In this document: positions 33,380 to 41,254 of the stretch, one piece after another
Layout of the letters: the number at the start of each line of letters is the position of its first letter
Numbering within the stretch: the stretch's first letter is position 1
Origin: Bacteroidales bacterium
GTDB taxonomy: Bacteria; Bacteroidota; Bacteroidia; Bacteroidales; Muribaculaceae
DNA length: 49,065 bases
Reading direction: 5' to 3'
Assembly: GCA_014800605.1 (NCBI GenBank)
Contig: JAAVFS010000072.1
Span: 1 to 49,065 of the forward strand
Translations under genes and position numbers: made by a program
Notes under the pieces: generated by a model
What the model saw: only the letters and a program-made list of their open reading frames with translations
Told to the model about the DNA's origin: nothing
Databases searched by the model: none

Positions 33380-35637
33380 ATTCGGGAGGCCTTGGTGACG
33401 CCGTTGATGGAGCGGACGTTGTCGCACAGGGTGTTGACTACGTCGGCATCGCTGACCAGCACGGAGAGTTCGCAGTTGAAGACTTCATCGCGGGCCTCGA
33501 TGTCGAGACGTCGGATGTTGATATTTAGATGTGTAGAGATCATGTGGGTGAGCTCCTGGAGGATGCCCAGGCGGTCGATACCTTCGATGTGGACTTTGGC
33601 GAGGAATGATCCCTCGACCTCTGGAGCCCATTCTGTGGTGACAATGTTCTGCCCGTAGCTTGCCTTGAGGGCGAGGGCGCGGGGGCAGTCGACGGTGTGG
33701 ATGGTGACTTCGTTGTTGTCGTCGACGAAGCCGAGCACGGGGTCGCCGGGGATCGGGCAGCAGCAGCCTGAGAACTTGAAGTTGGAGCCGTTGCTGTCGT
33801 AGCGTAGCAGGTAGGTCTGCTTCATGTTGACGGGCGGACGCTTTGTCACCTCCTCGTCATCGGTTTCCGCGTCGTCGGCCGACGAGCGGTTGACTCTGAA
33901 TATTTTGGCGAGGACTCCTCGCTGGCGGTCGTTCTGGCGGCGGAGCGCTTTGGCAAGACTTTTGTCGATGATTATCTCGTCGTTGCCGAGCATGAGGTAG
34001 AGTTCGTCGCGATTGGCGGCGTGGAAGATTCCGAGCGTTTTGGTCAGGACGTCGTTGGTCAGCGGGATATTGTTCTCTTCGAGGAATTTATCGAAGATTT
34101 CGCGGCCGCGGTTGATGGCCGGCTGCTGTATCTTTCGCAGGGCGGCGCGCAGGCGGGTCTTGCCCTTGGCTGATGCAAGGAAGTTGATCCATTCGGGCTT
34201 CGGTGTCTGCGATTGTGATGTGAGCACTTCGACCTGGTCGCCGCTATTGAGTTTCTGGCTCAGAGGCACGAGTTTATGGTTGACCTTACCGGCGATGCAG
34301 TGGCATCCGATCTGGGAGTGGAGCCAGAATGCGAAGTCGAGCACGGTGGCGTCTTTCGGGAGGGTAATCAGCTCACCCTTAGGGGTGAAGACGACGATTT
34401 CGCTCGAGAAGAGATTGAGTTTCAGGGTGTCGAGGAAGTCGAGGGCGTTGGGCTCGGGGTTGTCGAGGATATCCTTGATGGTGCGGAGCCATGCGTTGAG
34501 TTCTGACTCTTCGTCGTGGTCGCCGATCTTGTATTTCCAGTGTGCTGCAAATCCCTTTTCGTCGATCTCGTCCATGCGGCGGGAGCGGATCTGGACTTCG
34601 ATCCAGTTGCCGTCGGGGCCCATGACGGTCAGATGCAGCGCCTGGTAGCCGTTGGCTTTGGGGACGGAGATCCAGTCGCGGGTGCGGTCGGGGTGGAGGC
34701 GATAGAGGTCGGTGATGGCTGAATAGATCTGCCAGCAGATGGCTTTTTCGTGAGAGTGGTCGTCGCAGTCGAAGATGATGCGCATGGCGTAGAGGTCATA
34801 GACCTCCTCGAAGGGGACTTTCTTCTTCTCCATCTTGTTCCAGATGGAATAGACGGATTTGATGCGCGCTTTGGCTTCGAATTTGATGCCCATGCGCTCG
34901 AGTTCGCGTGTGATCGGTGCGGAGAAGTCGTTGTAGACGCTTGAGCGCTTGGCTTCGGATTCGAGTATCTTGCGCTCGATCATGGCATAAGCCTCCGGGT
35001 GCTCGTATTTGAAGCTGAGGTCTTCGAGTTCGGTCTTGATGCTGAAAAGTCCGAGGCGATGGGCCAGCGGGGCATAGATGTAGAGGGTCTCTCCGGCTAT
35101 CTTGTACTGCTTGTTGGGAGCCATGGAGCCGAGTGTCCGCATGTTGTGGAGTCGGTCGGCCATTTTAATGAGCACTACGCGTATGTCTTCGCTCATCGTC
35201 AGGAGCAGTTTGCGGAAGTTTTCGGCCTGCAGCGAGGCTTTGTCGCCGAAGATTCCGCCGGAAATTTTCGTCAGGCCATCTACGAGCTGGGCTATCTTGG
35301 GTCCGAAATGCTGCTCGATGTCCTCGACGGTGTATTCTGTGTCTTCCACGACGTCGTGGAGCAGGGCGGCGCAGATAGATGTCGACCCGAGGCCGATCTC
35401 TTGGCTGGCTATGCGGGCCACGGCGATGGGGTGGAGTATGTAGGGCTCGCCACTGCGGCGACGGATGCCGCTGTGGGCTTCGCGGGCGAAGTTGAAGGCG
35501 CGCTCTATGATCTCGACCTTTTTACGGTGGTTGCTGGCGATGTAGCCGTCGAGAAGGTCGCGGAATGCGTCTTGTATGATGAGGTCTTCCTCGGGAGTCG
35601 TGAATGATTTTTGGGCAGTTGTCATCGTTTTAGTCAC
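33376..35637 (-). CDS. Bifunctional (p)ppGpp synthetase/hydrolase (RSH family)
   Basis: A 753-residue long RSH protein. The N-terminal hydrolase HD domain (~45-200) keeps YILHPIAVA and the metal-site HDVVEDTEYT, so hydrolysis is likely. The synthetase domain (~250-370) has DLYAMRIIF, the basic-type loop DRTRDWISVPKANGYQALH, and VEVQIR-like VQIRSRRMDEIDEKG. The loop is basic like the RxKD of bifunctional enzymes rather than acidic like RelA. TGS (~405-465), a helical/zinc-finger region with FSGCCCPIPGD, and a C-terminal ACT domain (HIEGIDRLGILQELT) follow. It makes and degrades the stringent alarmone. The stop overlaps the pgpH-like start by four bases. Confidence 0.95.
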   Translation of the reverse strand: MTKTMTTAQKSFTTPEEDLIIQDAFRDLLDGYIASNHRKKVEIIERAFNFAREAHSGIRRRSGEPYILHPIAVARIASQEIGLGSTSICAALLHDVVEDTEYTVEDIEQHFGPKIAQLVDGLTKISGGIFGDKASLQAENFRKLLLTMSEDIRVVLIKMADRLHNMRTLGSMAPNKQYKIAGETLYIYAPLAHRLGLFSIKTELEDLSFKYEHPEAYAMIERKILESEAKRSSVYNDFSAPITRELERMGIKFEAKARIKSVYSIWNKMEKKKVPFEEVYDLYAMRIIFDCDDHSHEKAICWQIYSAITDLYRLHPDRTRDWISVPKANGYQALHLTVMGPDGNWIEVQIRSRRMDEIDEKGFAAHWKYKIGDHDEESELNAWLRTIKDILDNPEPNALDFLDTLKLNLFSSEIVVFTPKGELITLPKDATVLDFAFWLHSQIGCHCIAGKVNHKLVPLSQKLNSGDQVEVLTSQSQTPKPEWINFLASAKGKTRLRAALRKIQQPAINRGREIFDKFLEENNIPLTNDVLTKTLGIFHAANRDELYLMLGNDEIIIDKSLAKALRRQNDRQRGVLAKIFRVNRSSADDAETDDEEVTKRPPVNMKQTYLLRYDSNGSNFKFSGCCCPIPGDPVLGFVDDNNEVTIHTVDCPRALALKASYGQNIVTTEWAPEVEGSFLAKVHIEGIDRLGILQELTHMISTHLNINIRRLDIEARDEVFNCELSVLVSDADVVNTLCDNVRSINGVTKASRI

Positions 35638-35934
35638 TTACAGACGGGGTCGGTGCCGTAAATCCTTTTGGACACTAACTGACAAAGATAATGCAATTAA
35701 ATGATATCTCCTATAATACGCGCGAAAAACTTGTGCGCGCGAGCGTAGGGGCTTAGCTTTGTTTGCAGAGGTGTCTGACTTCGTGTTTGTGATGGCCCGA
35801 TTGCGAGTTCTGACAAACTTGATTCCACCACCTGCCGACGCGCCCGAAGCAGCGCTATGCACGAATAGGCCATATCAGTATGGTCTACTGACACAGCCTT
35901 TCTGTATGCTTGCGGGGCAGGGATGCCCTGATGA
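35638..35934. other. 297-base gap between secG and RSH; RSH promoter, no confident gene
   Basis: This gap holds the RSH -7 box at 35683-35690 and, nearer secG, several short inverted repeats (for example gggca-ggga-tgccc at 35915-35928). Two overlapping minus-strand ORFs of 74 and 65 residues are Arg/Ser-rich and unlike ordinary proteins. I do not call them. A small RNA or a long RSH leader is possible but unsupported by a clear terminator. Confidence 0.5.
35683..35690 (-). promoter_or_regulatory. Bacteroidetes -7 box for RSH (TATCTTTG)
   Basis: TATCTTTG on the minus strand matches TAnnTTTG exactly and would give a leader of about 40 bases to the RSH ATG at 35637. The -33 element is not clear. 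The pgpH-like gene would share this promoter because of the ATGA overlap. Confidence 0.6.
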
Positions 35935-36276
35935 TTAGTTGGCTTCTGTAGTTGAAGTGGGGAGGACTTCAGTGGGGAGGTCGTTGGAGGTGGTTGTGGT
36001 AGTGTTGGTCACGGTACCCTTATCGAATGCGGGGCCGTTGGCAGTCTTGCCGCTCTTTTCCATTACAACGCCTGAGAGGATAGCGAGGACAGCTACGATT
36101 GCTGCGAGGGTCCAGGTTGCTTTCTCGATGAAGTCGGTTGTACGGCGTACACCCATCAGCTGGTTAGAGCCTGCGAAGTTGGAAGCGAGGCCTCCTCCTT
36201 TGGATTTCTGAATGAGGACTACGATGATGAGCAGTACGGAGATGATTACAGCGAGTACAATAAATGTTGTTACCAT
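35935..36276 (-). CDS. secG: Preprotein translocase subunit SecG
   Basis: A 113-residue protein with two membrane helices (~3-22 and ~53-72) joined by the SecG loop IQKSKGGGLASNFAGSNQLMGVRRTTDFIEKATW. It is the small accessory subunit of SecYEG. The C-terminal ~35 residues are a Thr/Ser-rich polar tail (TNTTTTTSNDLPTE) of the sort seen in Bacteroidetes SecG. Its ATG overlaps the stop of the TPR gene (TAATG), implying coupled translation. Confidence 0.95.
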   Translation of the reverse strand: MVTTFIVLAVIISVLLIIVVLIQKSKGGGLASNFAGSNQLMGVRRTTDFIEKATWTLAAIVAVLAILSGVVMEKSGKTANGPAFDKGTVTNTTTTTSNDLPTEVLPTSTTEAN

Positions 36277-37052
36277 TATTTAGATTTTTGTTTATTCTTT
36301 TTATTGCGTTCGGCCGCGTCCTGGATGATTATCAGTTTGCGGAGGAAACGTAATTGGTCTGCAAAGTAAATACTTTTTTCCGGATAATTCAAACTTAGGG
36401 AGTGGATTATTTCGTATGCCTGTCGATAATGTCCCTGTTTGATGAATATTTTTGCGAGTGACTGGCTCAGCAGACCCCCCTGAGGCATAGCGGGTTGCGC
36501 CTGAGCTTCGGGCTCGGCGGCTGGGGTCGGTTCGGGCGTCGCCGGGGGCTCTGTTTTTGGCGCGGGAGTGATCTCCTCGGAGTGGGAGCTGATGAAGGCA
36601 TCGAGCAGTGAGTCCTGCTCATCGCGCTCGCCAAGGGGGGCGTCGTCGCCGAGCGAAAGGGCGTAGTCGGCAGGCACGGGGTTGAATATCAGTCGATTCA
36701 GGAGCTCGTCCTCGGCCGGGTCGGAGTGGCCGTAGGTGGCGAGGAATGTGTCGATTGTGTCATTGGTCGAGGGGGTGGCGTCAGCGGCCGCTGCGGGATA
36801 GAAGCGGTCAAACTCGCCGGTACCTTCCGGGTCGAGCAGAATGCGCAGGCGCGACATGTCAGGGATGGATAGCGCGATCCGCTGCACGATGTCGGCTGTC
36901 TGCTCCTCGGTCAGCGCTGGATGCGGGTGGCGTAGTTGCAGTATCAGCGGATAGACGCATGCGGGGGCCTGCCGCATGAGCTGTGCTACTTGTGCGGCGT
37001 CGAGCGGAGCGCTCAGAGGGGTGTTGATTATGTCGCTGAGAGAAGTTTCCAT
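36276..37052 (-). CDS. TPR-like protein of the lptE-secG operon, function unknown
   Basis: A 258-residue protein with no signal peptide. The N-terminal ~95 residues are helical (DAAQVAQLMRQAPACVYPLIL). The middle (~165-195) is a Pro/Ala/Glu-rich linker (TPEPTPAAEPEAQAQPA). The C-terminus has a single TPR-like unit (SQSLAKIFIKQGHYRQAYEIIHSLSLNYPEKS). A lysine-rich end follows. From memory, a similar gene often sits between lptE and secG in Bacteroidales, but its role is not known. It lies 15 bases after lptE. Confidence 0.75.
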   Translation of the reverse strand: METSLSDIINTPLSAPLDAAQVAQLMRQAPACVYPLILQLRHPHPALTEEQTADIVQRIALSIPDMSRLRILLDPEGTGEFDRFYPAAAADATPSTNDTIDTFLATYGHSDPAEDELLNRLIFNPVPADYALSLGDDAPLGERDEQDSLLDAFISSHSEEITPAPKTEPPATPEPTPAAEPEAQAQPAMPQGGLLSQSLAKIFIKQGHYRQAYEIIHSLSLNYPEKSIYFADQLRFLRKLIIIQDAAERNKKNKQKSK

Positions 37053-37067
37053 TGTCGGGTGGGGCGT

Positions 37068-37592
37068 CTACCAGTTGCCGAGTGTAGCGTTGAATATCAG
37101 GTCTACGAGTTCTTCGGAGATCTGCTGACACAGTTCGTCCTGGACGTCGGTCAGCATCTGCGATGCGTCGAAATCGCGATAGGCCGTGAAAGTCTGGTCG
37201 ACGTTGTTTTTCTCGTTCTTGGTGTCGGTATATTTTACTCTGACGCCGATGGTCAGTCGGGTCTGTGATGCGTATGCGTCCTCGGTGACGGCCTGAGGCG
37301 AGAGCGAGTAGGTGGTGATTTCGCCTTCGAGCATGAGGTCTGACTGACCGTCGGTCGTCTGCAGGCGGGTGTTGCGGTTGATGTAGTCGAGCAGCTCATT
37401 CTCAAATGTCTGCTGGAGCGGGGGGTAGACGAGCGCCGCGCGGATCGGGAACTGACTGACATGGATCGTGTGATAGACATTGTAGTCGATCGGCGCGCCG
37501 TTGAGAGTGAAGTTGATGCGGCATGATATGGCTGCTACCGCAAGGATTGTGGCAGTCAGTGACAGTAGGAGCAATCGGGCGTGGCGTTTCAT
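37068..37592 (-). CDS. lptE: LptE-family LPS-assembly lipoprotein
   Basis: A 174-residue lipoprotein with signal peptide and lipobox AISC (Cys24). The mature part begins INFTLNGAPIDYNVYHTIHVSQFP, characteristic of Bacteroidetes LptE, and continues with QQTFENELLDYINRNTRLQ and the beta segment LMLEGEITTYSLSPQAV. LptE plugs the LptD barrel in the outer membrane and helps insert LPS. It overlaps the sigma-54 activator stop by four bases. Confidence 0.87.
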   Translation of the reverse strand: MKRHARLLLLSLTATILAVAAISCRINFTLNGAPIDYNVYHTIHVSQFPIRAALVYPPLQQTFENELLDYINRNTRLQTTDGQSDLMLEGEITTYSLSPQAVTEDAYASQTRLTIGVRVKYTDTKNEKNNVDQTFTAYRDFDASQMLTDVQDELCQQISEELVDLIFNATLGNW

Positions 37593-38827
37593 TCGAGATT
37601 GTATTCTTTGATTTTGCGGTAGAGGGTGCGCTCCGAGAAGCCGAGCTCGGCTGCGGCGTTGCGTCGGCGCCCCATGTTGCGCTCCAGGGCGAGGCGGATG
37701 AGTTCACGCTCATTCTCTTCGAGTGTGGGGAGGGGTTCGTCAGCTTCCGCGCGTCGGGCGTTTCGGGGTGGCAGATCCGATGCTGTCGGAGCATACTTGA
37801 CGAGCGATGTGGGCTGCGGAGTGACGGACGTAGCCACCTCGACGTGGGGTGTGATCGGAGCCTCCTCGGAGGGTACGGAGCTCCCGCGGCCGGTGACTAT
37901 CGCACGCAGGTCGTCGATCTCGCTCTGCAGCCGCCATATCAGGTTGAAGAGGGCTTCGCGTTCACGCTCGTAGGCTCCGGTGGAGGGGGTGCCGGCGAGG
38001 GTGGGCGATAGCGTTGCCGGTACGTCGGGCAGATATTTGCGCAGTATCGCGTCGTCGATCTCCTGGCCCGCCTCAAAGAGAGCCATCTGCTCGACTACAT
38101 TCTTGAGCTGGCGGACATTGCCGGGCCATGCATAGTGGAGCATCGTGCGGGTAGCCTCCTCGGTTAGAGTGATCTGGGGAGTGCGGTAGCGCTCTGAGAA
38201 GTCGGCGGCGAAGCGGCGCGCCAGGGTGGTGATGTCGTTGCCGCGCTCGCGAAGCGGCGGGACGTTGATCTGCACGGTCGAAAGGCGGTAGAACAGGTCC
38301 TGACGGAATCGTCCTTCGCGCACGAGGCGCTCCAGATCTACATTCGTGGCGGCGACGATGCGCACGCTCGTCTTCTGCACGGTCGACGATCCGACCTTGA
38401 TAAATTCGCCTGACTCGAGCACGCGGAGCAGGCGGGCCTGAGTGGTGAGCGGCAGCTCGGCCACTTCGTCCAGGAAGATCGTACCCCCGTCAGCCTCCTC
38501 AAAGTAGCCTTTGCGGGTGGCTATAGCGCCCGTGAAAGCCCCCTTTTCGTGGCCGAACAGCTCGGAGTCGATGGTGCCCTCGGGGATGGCGCCGCAGTTG
38601 ACGGCTATATATCGCGAGTGCTTGCGCGGACTGAATTGATGTATTATCTTGGGGAAGAACTCTTTGCCGGTGCCGCTTTCGCCGGTGACCAGCACGGAGA
38701 GGTCGATGGGCGCGACGCGGACGGCACGTGTCAGCGCTTCCGTCAGTGCCGGCGCATTGCCTATGATGCCCAGTCGAGCCTTGGCTGCGGCTACTTCCTG
38801 CGGTATTTCTACAAGGTTGAGTTCCAT
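37589..38827 (-). CDS. Sigma-54-dependent activator lacking a receiver domain
   Basis: A 412-residue enhancer-binding protein when started at MELNLVEIP (38827). The track's ~98 extra N-terminal residues are low-complexity readthrough inside the acyltransferase gene. The AAA+ domain begins almost at once: Walker A GESGTGKE at 49-56, the sigma-54 contact ELFGHEKGAFTGA, Walker B GGTIFLDEV, and the arginine-finger region FRQDLFYRLSTVQI. A linker of ~100 residues leads to a Fis-type helix-turn-helix (RRRNAAAELGFSERTLYRKIKEYNLE). With no receiver, GAF or PAS domain, the input signal is not evident. It overlaps the acyltransferase stop by one base (TAATG) and the lptE start by four. Confidence 0.93.
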   Translation of the reverse strand: MELNLVEIPQEVAAAKARLGIIGNAPALTEALTRAVRVAPIDLSVLVTGESGTGKEFFPKIIHQFSPRKHSRYIAVNCGAIPEGTIDSELFGHEKGAFTGAIATRKGYFEEADGGTIFLDEVAELPLTTQARLLRVLESGEFIKVGSSTVQKTSVRIVAATNVDLERLVREGRFRQDLFYRLSTVQINVPPLRERGNDITTLARRFAADFSERYRTPQITLTEEATRTMLHYAWPGNVRQLKNVVEQMALFEAGQEIDDAILRKYLPDVPATLSPTLAGTPSTGAYEREREALFNLIWRLQSEIDDLRAIVTGRGSSVPSEEAPITPHVEVATSVTPQPTSLVKYAPTASDLPPRNARRAEADEPLPTLEENERELIRLALERNMGRRRNAAAELGFSERTLYRKIKEYNLE

Positions 38828-39711
38828 TAGGATTGCTTGGACTTTATGTCGCGGAGCGAGTAGGTGCGCTCGCGCAGAAATGTGCCGAACTCCTCGAGCG
38901 AGCCCTTGTGTCGTGCCTGCTCCTCGACCGATATCGGGTCGCCGATGGTGACGCGGAAGGTTTTGCCTTTCTTTTTGAAGACCTCGTGGGGGTGCATGAT
39001 CGAGCGCACCTGCCAGCAGACTACTCCCATGAAGTTGAAAAACCAGCTGTTGGAGCCGTGGAAGAATATCGGGATGACCGGGACGTCGAGCTGGTCGATC
39101 AGTCGGATGATGTTGGGCTGCCACTGGCGGTCCTTGAGGCGGAGCCGCCAGTTGACCTTGGCCACTGCGCCGGCCGGGAAGAAGCCCACGGGGTCGCCTT
39201 TGCGCACATTGAGGATCACCTCCTTGATGCCGCGCATCGAGACAGCCTTTTTCTTCGGGTCGTCGCTCGCCATGGCGTCGACGGCTATGAAGTTGGGCCG
39301 CATGCCGCGTATGTGGTTGAGTATCATGTTGACCATCACCTTGTATCGGGGGCGACGGCTGGCTATGAGGTCGATGAGTATGATGCCGTCGAGCGCGCCG
39401 AAGTGGTGATTGCTGACGGTGATAAACGCCCCCTCGGGCAGGTGGTTGAGCACATCCTCATTGTCGACCTTCAGCTTGATGTCGAGGTCGGTCAGCAGTC
39501 CGCGCACAAATTCCGGACCGGGATGATCCACATGGCGTGCATGCAGATCGTTGACCTTGTTGAGCCATAGGAAGTTGACGAGCCGATTGACGAGCTTCGG
39601 GTGCTTGCGTAGCTTCGGCGCCATCTGCATGATGTCGTCGGCATTCAGCACATCGCGTTTCTTGTCGTCATCGAGCGCTGCGGCGGGTTGTTCGTTAGAA
39701 ATTGTATTCAT
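38827..39711 (-). CDS. PlsC-like lysophospholipid acyltransferase
   Basis: A 294-residue acyltransferase. The catalytic H-x4-D motif is in SNHHFGALDGIIL. The phosphate-binding block appears as KGDPVGFFPAGAV, and PVIPIFFHGSNSW is the third family motif. A hydrophobic stretch around FMGVVCWQV may contact the membrane. It resembles the hemolysin-type PlsC group that acylates lysophospholipids or, in Bacteroidetes, makes ornithine- or glycine-type lipids; the exact acceptor is unknown. It is the first gene of the acyltransferase-sigma54-lptE-TPR-secG operon. Confidence 0.85.
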   Translation of the reverse strand: MNTISNEQPAAALDDDKKRDVLNADDIMQMAPKLRKHPKLVNRLVNFLWLNKVNDLHARHVDHPGPEFVRGLLTDLDIKLKVDNEDVLNHLPEGAFITVSNHHFGALDGIILIDLIASRRPRYKVMVNMILNHIRGMRPNFIAVDAMASDDPKKKAVSMRGIKEVILNVRKGDPVGFFPAGAVAKVNWRLRLKDRQWQPNIIRLIDQLDVPVIPIFFHGSNSWFFNFMGVVCWQVRSIMHPHEVFKKKGKTFRVTIGDPISVEEQARHKGSLEEFGTFLRERTYSLRDIKSKQS

Positions 39712-39718
39712 ACATTCG

Positions 39719-39726
39719 CAAAGTTA
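39719..39726 (-). promoter_or_regulatory. Bacteroidetes -7 box for the acyltransferase operon (TAACTTTG)
   Basis: TAACTTTG on the minus strand matches TAnnTTTG exactly, with a TTG about 20 bases upstream (ATTGTTTTTAGC) as a possible -33 element. It ends seven bases before the ATG at 39711, so the message would have almost no leader. Confidence 0.6.
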
Positions 39727-39929
39727 CAAATCTTTTTGCTAAAAACAATCCCCCGCCGCCATGACCTGTTAAATTACGCCTCTGTCTGCTGCCGGTGAGG
39801 GCCCGCACCACCCTCGTGTCTTGGCTATTTTGACATTATAGTTGGTCGAAAGTTCCACATCGGAGTTAAAAAAGTCAAAATCACCCGTTTCACGCTGCTT
39901 TACATCTTTTATAAGGAAGTAACATTTAC

Positions 39930-39937
39930 TACCTTTG
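39930..39937 (+). promoter_or_regulatory. Bacteroidetes -7 box for the RND efflux operon (TACCTTTG)
   Basis: TACCTTTG matches TAnnTTTG exactly. A TTTT at 39907-39910 lies 19 bases upstream as a possible -33 element. The leader to the adaptor ATG at 40025 would be about 83 bases. Confidence 0.6.
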
Positions 39938-40024
39938 CAGCGGTTTAATAGGTACAAACGATTCCAATTTCCGTAACCACTAAGCTAAGTAATTAAGCAA
40001 TAACAACTTATATAATCAATCAAA

Positions 40025-41206
40025 ATGAAAAAGCAACTCAGACACGGCTCTATCTCGATGATGGGCCTCGCAGCAGCGGTTTCACTGGCGTCTTGCGGCG
40101 GAAAATCAGAGCAGCAGATGCAGATGCAGCAGGGTGCTCCTGCTATCGCAGTAGAAACTGTAGGATTCGGTTCTACTGATTTCACTTCCGACTATCCCGC
40201 TACAATCAAGGGTAAGACTGACATTCAGATTCGTCCCCAGGTTTCAGGCTTTATTACAAAAGTCCATGTCGACGAAGGCGATCACGTCAGAAAGGGTCAG
40301 TTGCTTTTCACTATCGACCAGGTGCAGTTTCAGGCAGCTGTAGATCAGGCCAAAGCAGCCGTCGAGTCAGCCCGCACAGCCGTCAATACTGCAAAAATGA
40401 CCGCCGATCAGAAACAGAACCTCTTCAATCAGAACATCATCAGCGAATATGAGAATCAGCTCGCCAAGAACTCACTGACCCAGGCTCAGGCTCAGCTCGC
40501 CACAGCTGAGGCAGCCCTCGTGACAGCGCGTAAGAATCTCGCCTACACCGAGGTGACCTCTCCCAGCGACGGCGTGATCGGCTCGATCCCCAGCCGTGAG
40601 GGCTCGCTCGCATCTCCCTCGATGGCCCAGCCCCTGACAACAGTCAGCGACAACAACGAAGTCTACGCCTACTTCTCACTCAATGAGAAAGATCTCCTCC
40701 GCCTGACCGACAACGGCGCCAACACCCTCTCGCAGAGCATCGCCGAGATGCCCGAAGTCGAGCTCCAGCTCGCCGATGGCACCATCTATCCCTACAAGGG
40801 CAAGATCGCTACCGTCTCGGGCGTGATCGACAATTCGACCGGTGCAGCTACCGTTCGCGCGCTCTTCCCCAACAAGAACGGCATGCTCCGCAGCGGCTCT
40901 ACCGGCAAGATACTCATCCCCGGCATTCAGGATAGCGTCATCGTGATCCCACAGAAGGCTACTTTCGAGCTTCAGGACAAGAAATTCGTCTTCGTGCTCA
41001 ACGACTCTAACCGCCTCGAGTCTACCCCCATCCAGGTGTCACCCGTCAGCGACGGTAAGGTCTACGTAGTGACCGGCGGCCTCAAGGGCGGCGAGGTGAT
41101 CCCCGTCGAAGGCATCGGCACCAAGCTGCGCAACGGCATGGAGATTCAGCCCATGGACGCAACTGCACGTGCAGCCGCCGCTCAGGGTGCTCCCGCCGCT
41201 ATGTAA
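40025..41206 (+). CDS. RND efflux periplasmic adaptor lipoprotein (AcrA/MexA family)
   Basis: A 393-residue membrane-fusion protein. Lipobox SLASC (Cys24) anchors it in the inner membrane. The barrel-sandwich/lipoyl halves are IQIRPQVSGFITKVHVDEGDHVRKGQLLFTI and LAYTEVTSPSDGVIGSI, flanking a coiled-coil hairpin (~95-155, Gln/Ala-rich). The beta-barrel and membrane-proximal domains follow (ALFPNKNGMLRSGSTGKILIPG). It bridges the RND pump to the outer-membrane factor. The coding strand here prefers C-ending codons and is richly expressed in style compared with the opening genes. It lies 48 bases before the pump. Confidence 0.95.
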   Translation: MKKQLRHGSISMMGLAAAVSLASCGGKSEQQMQMQQGAPAIAVETVGFGSTDFTSDYPATIKGKTDIQIRPQVSGFITKVHVDEGDHVRKGQLLFTIDQVQFQAAVDQAKAAVESARTAVNTAKMTADQKQNLFNQNIISEYENQLAKNSLTQAQAQLATAEAALVTARKNLAYTEVTSPSDGVIGSIPSREGSLASPSMAQPLTTVSDNNEVYAYFSLNEKDLLRLTDNGANTLSQSIAEMPEVELQLADGTIYPYKGKIATVSGVIDNSTGAATVRALFPNKNGMLRSGSTGKILIPGIQDSVIVIPQKATFELQDKKFVFVLNDSNRLESTPIQVSPVSDGKVYVVTGGLKGGEVIPVEGIGTKLRNGMEIQPMDATARAAAAQGAPAAM

Positions 41207-41254
41207 GATTAAGCCACATTTTCTTCATTTCACATTCTTCAGCAGAAAAAAGCA

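Larger units (their letters stand above)
39712..40024. other. Divergent promoter region between the acyltransferase and RND operons
   Basis: The 313 bases hold no convincing gene. Each end carries a good -7 box: one for the minus-strand acyltransferase (39719-39726) and one for the plus-strand efflux operon (39930-39937). The middle is less AT-rich and contains no obvious operator palindrome. The 62-residue ORF at 39769-39957 has no protein-like features. Confidence 0.6.

Noticed and set aside
35638-35894. Two small minus-strand ORFs between secG and RSH
   Set aside because: Composition is not protein-like and one overlaps the RSH promoter; kept only as an unexplained region.
38828-39124. 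N-terminal extension of the sigma-54 activator
   Set aside because: The extension is low-complexity readthrough within the acyltransferase gene; the TAATG junction gives a natural start at 38827.
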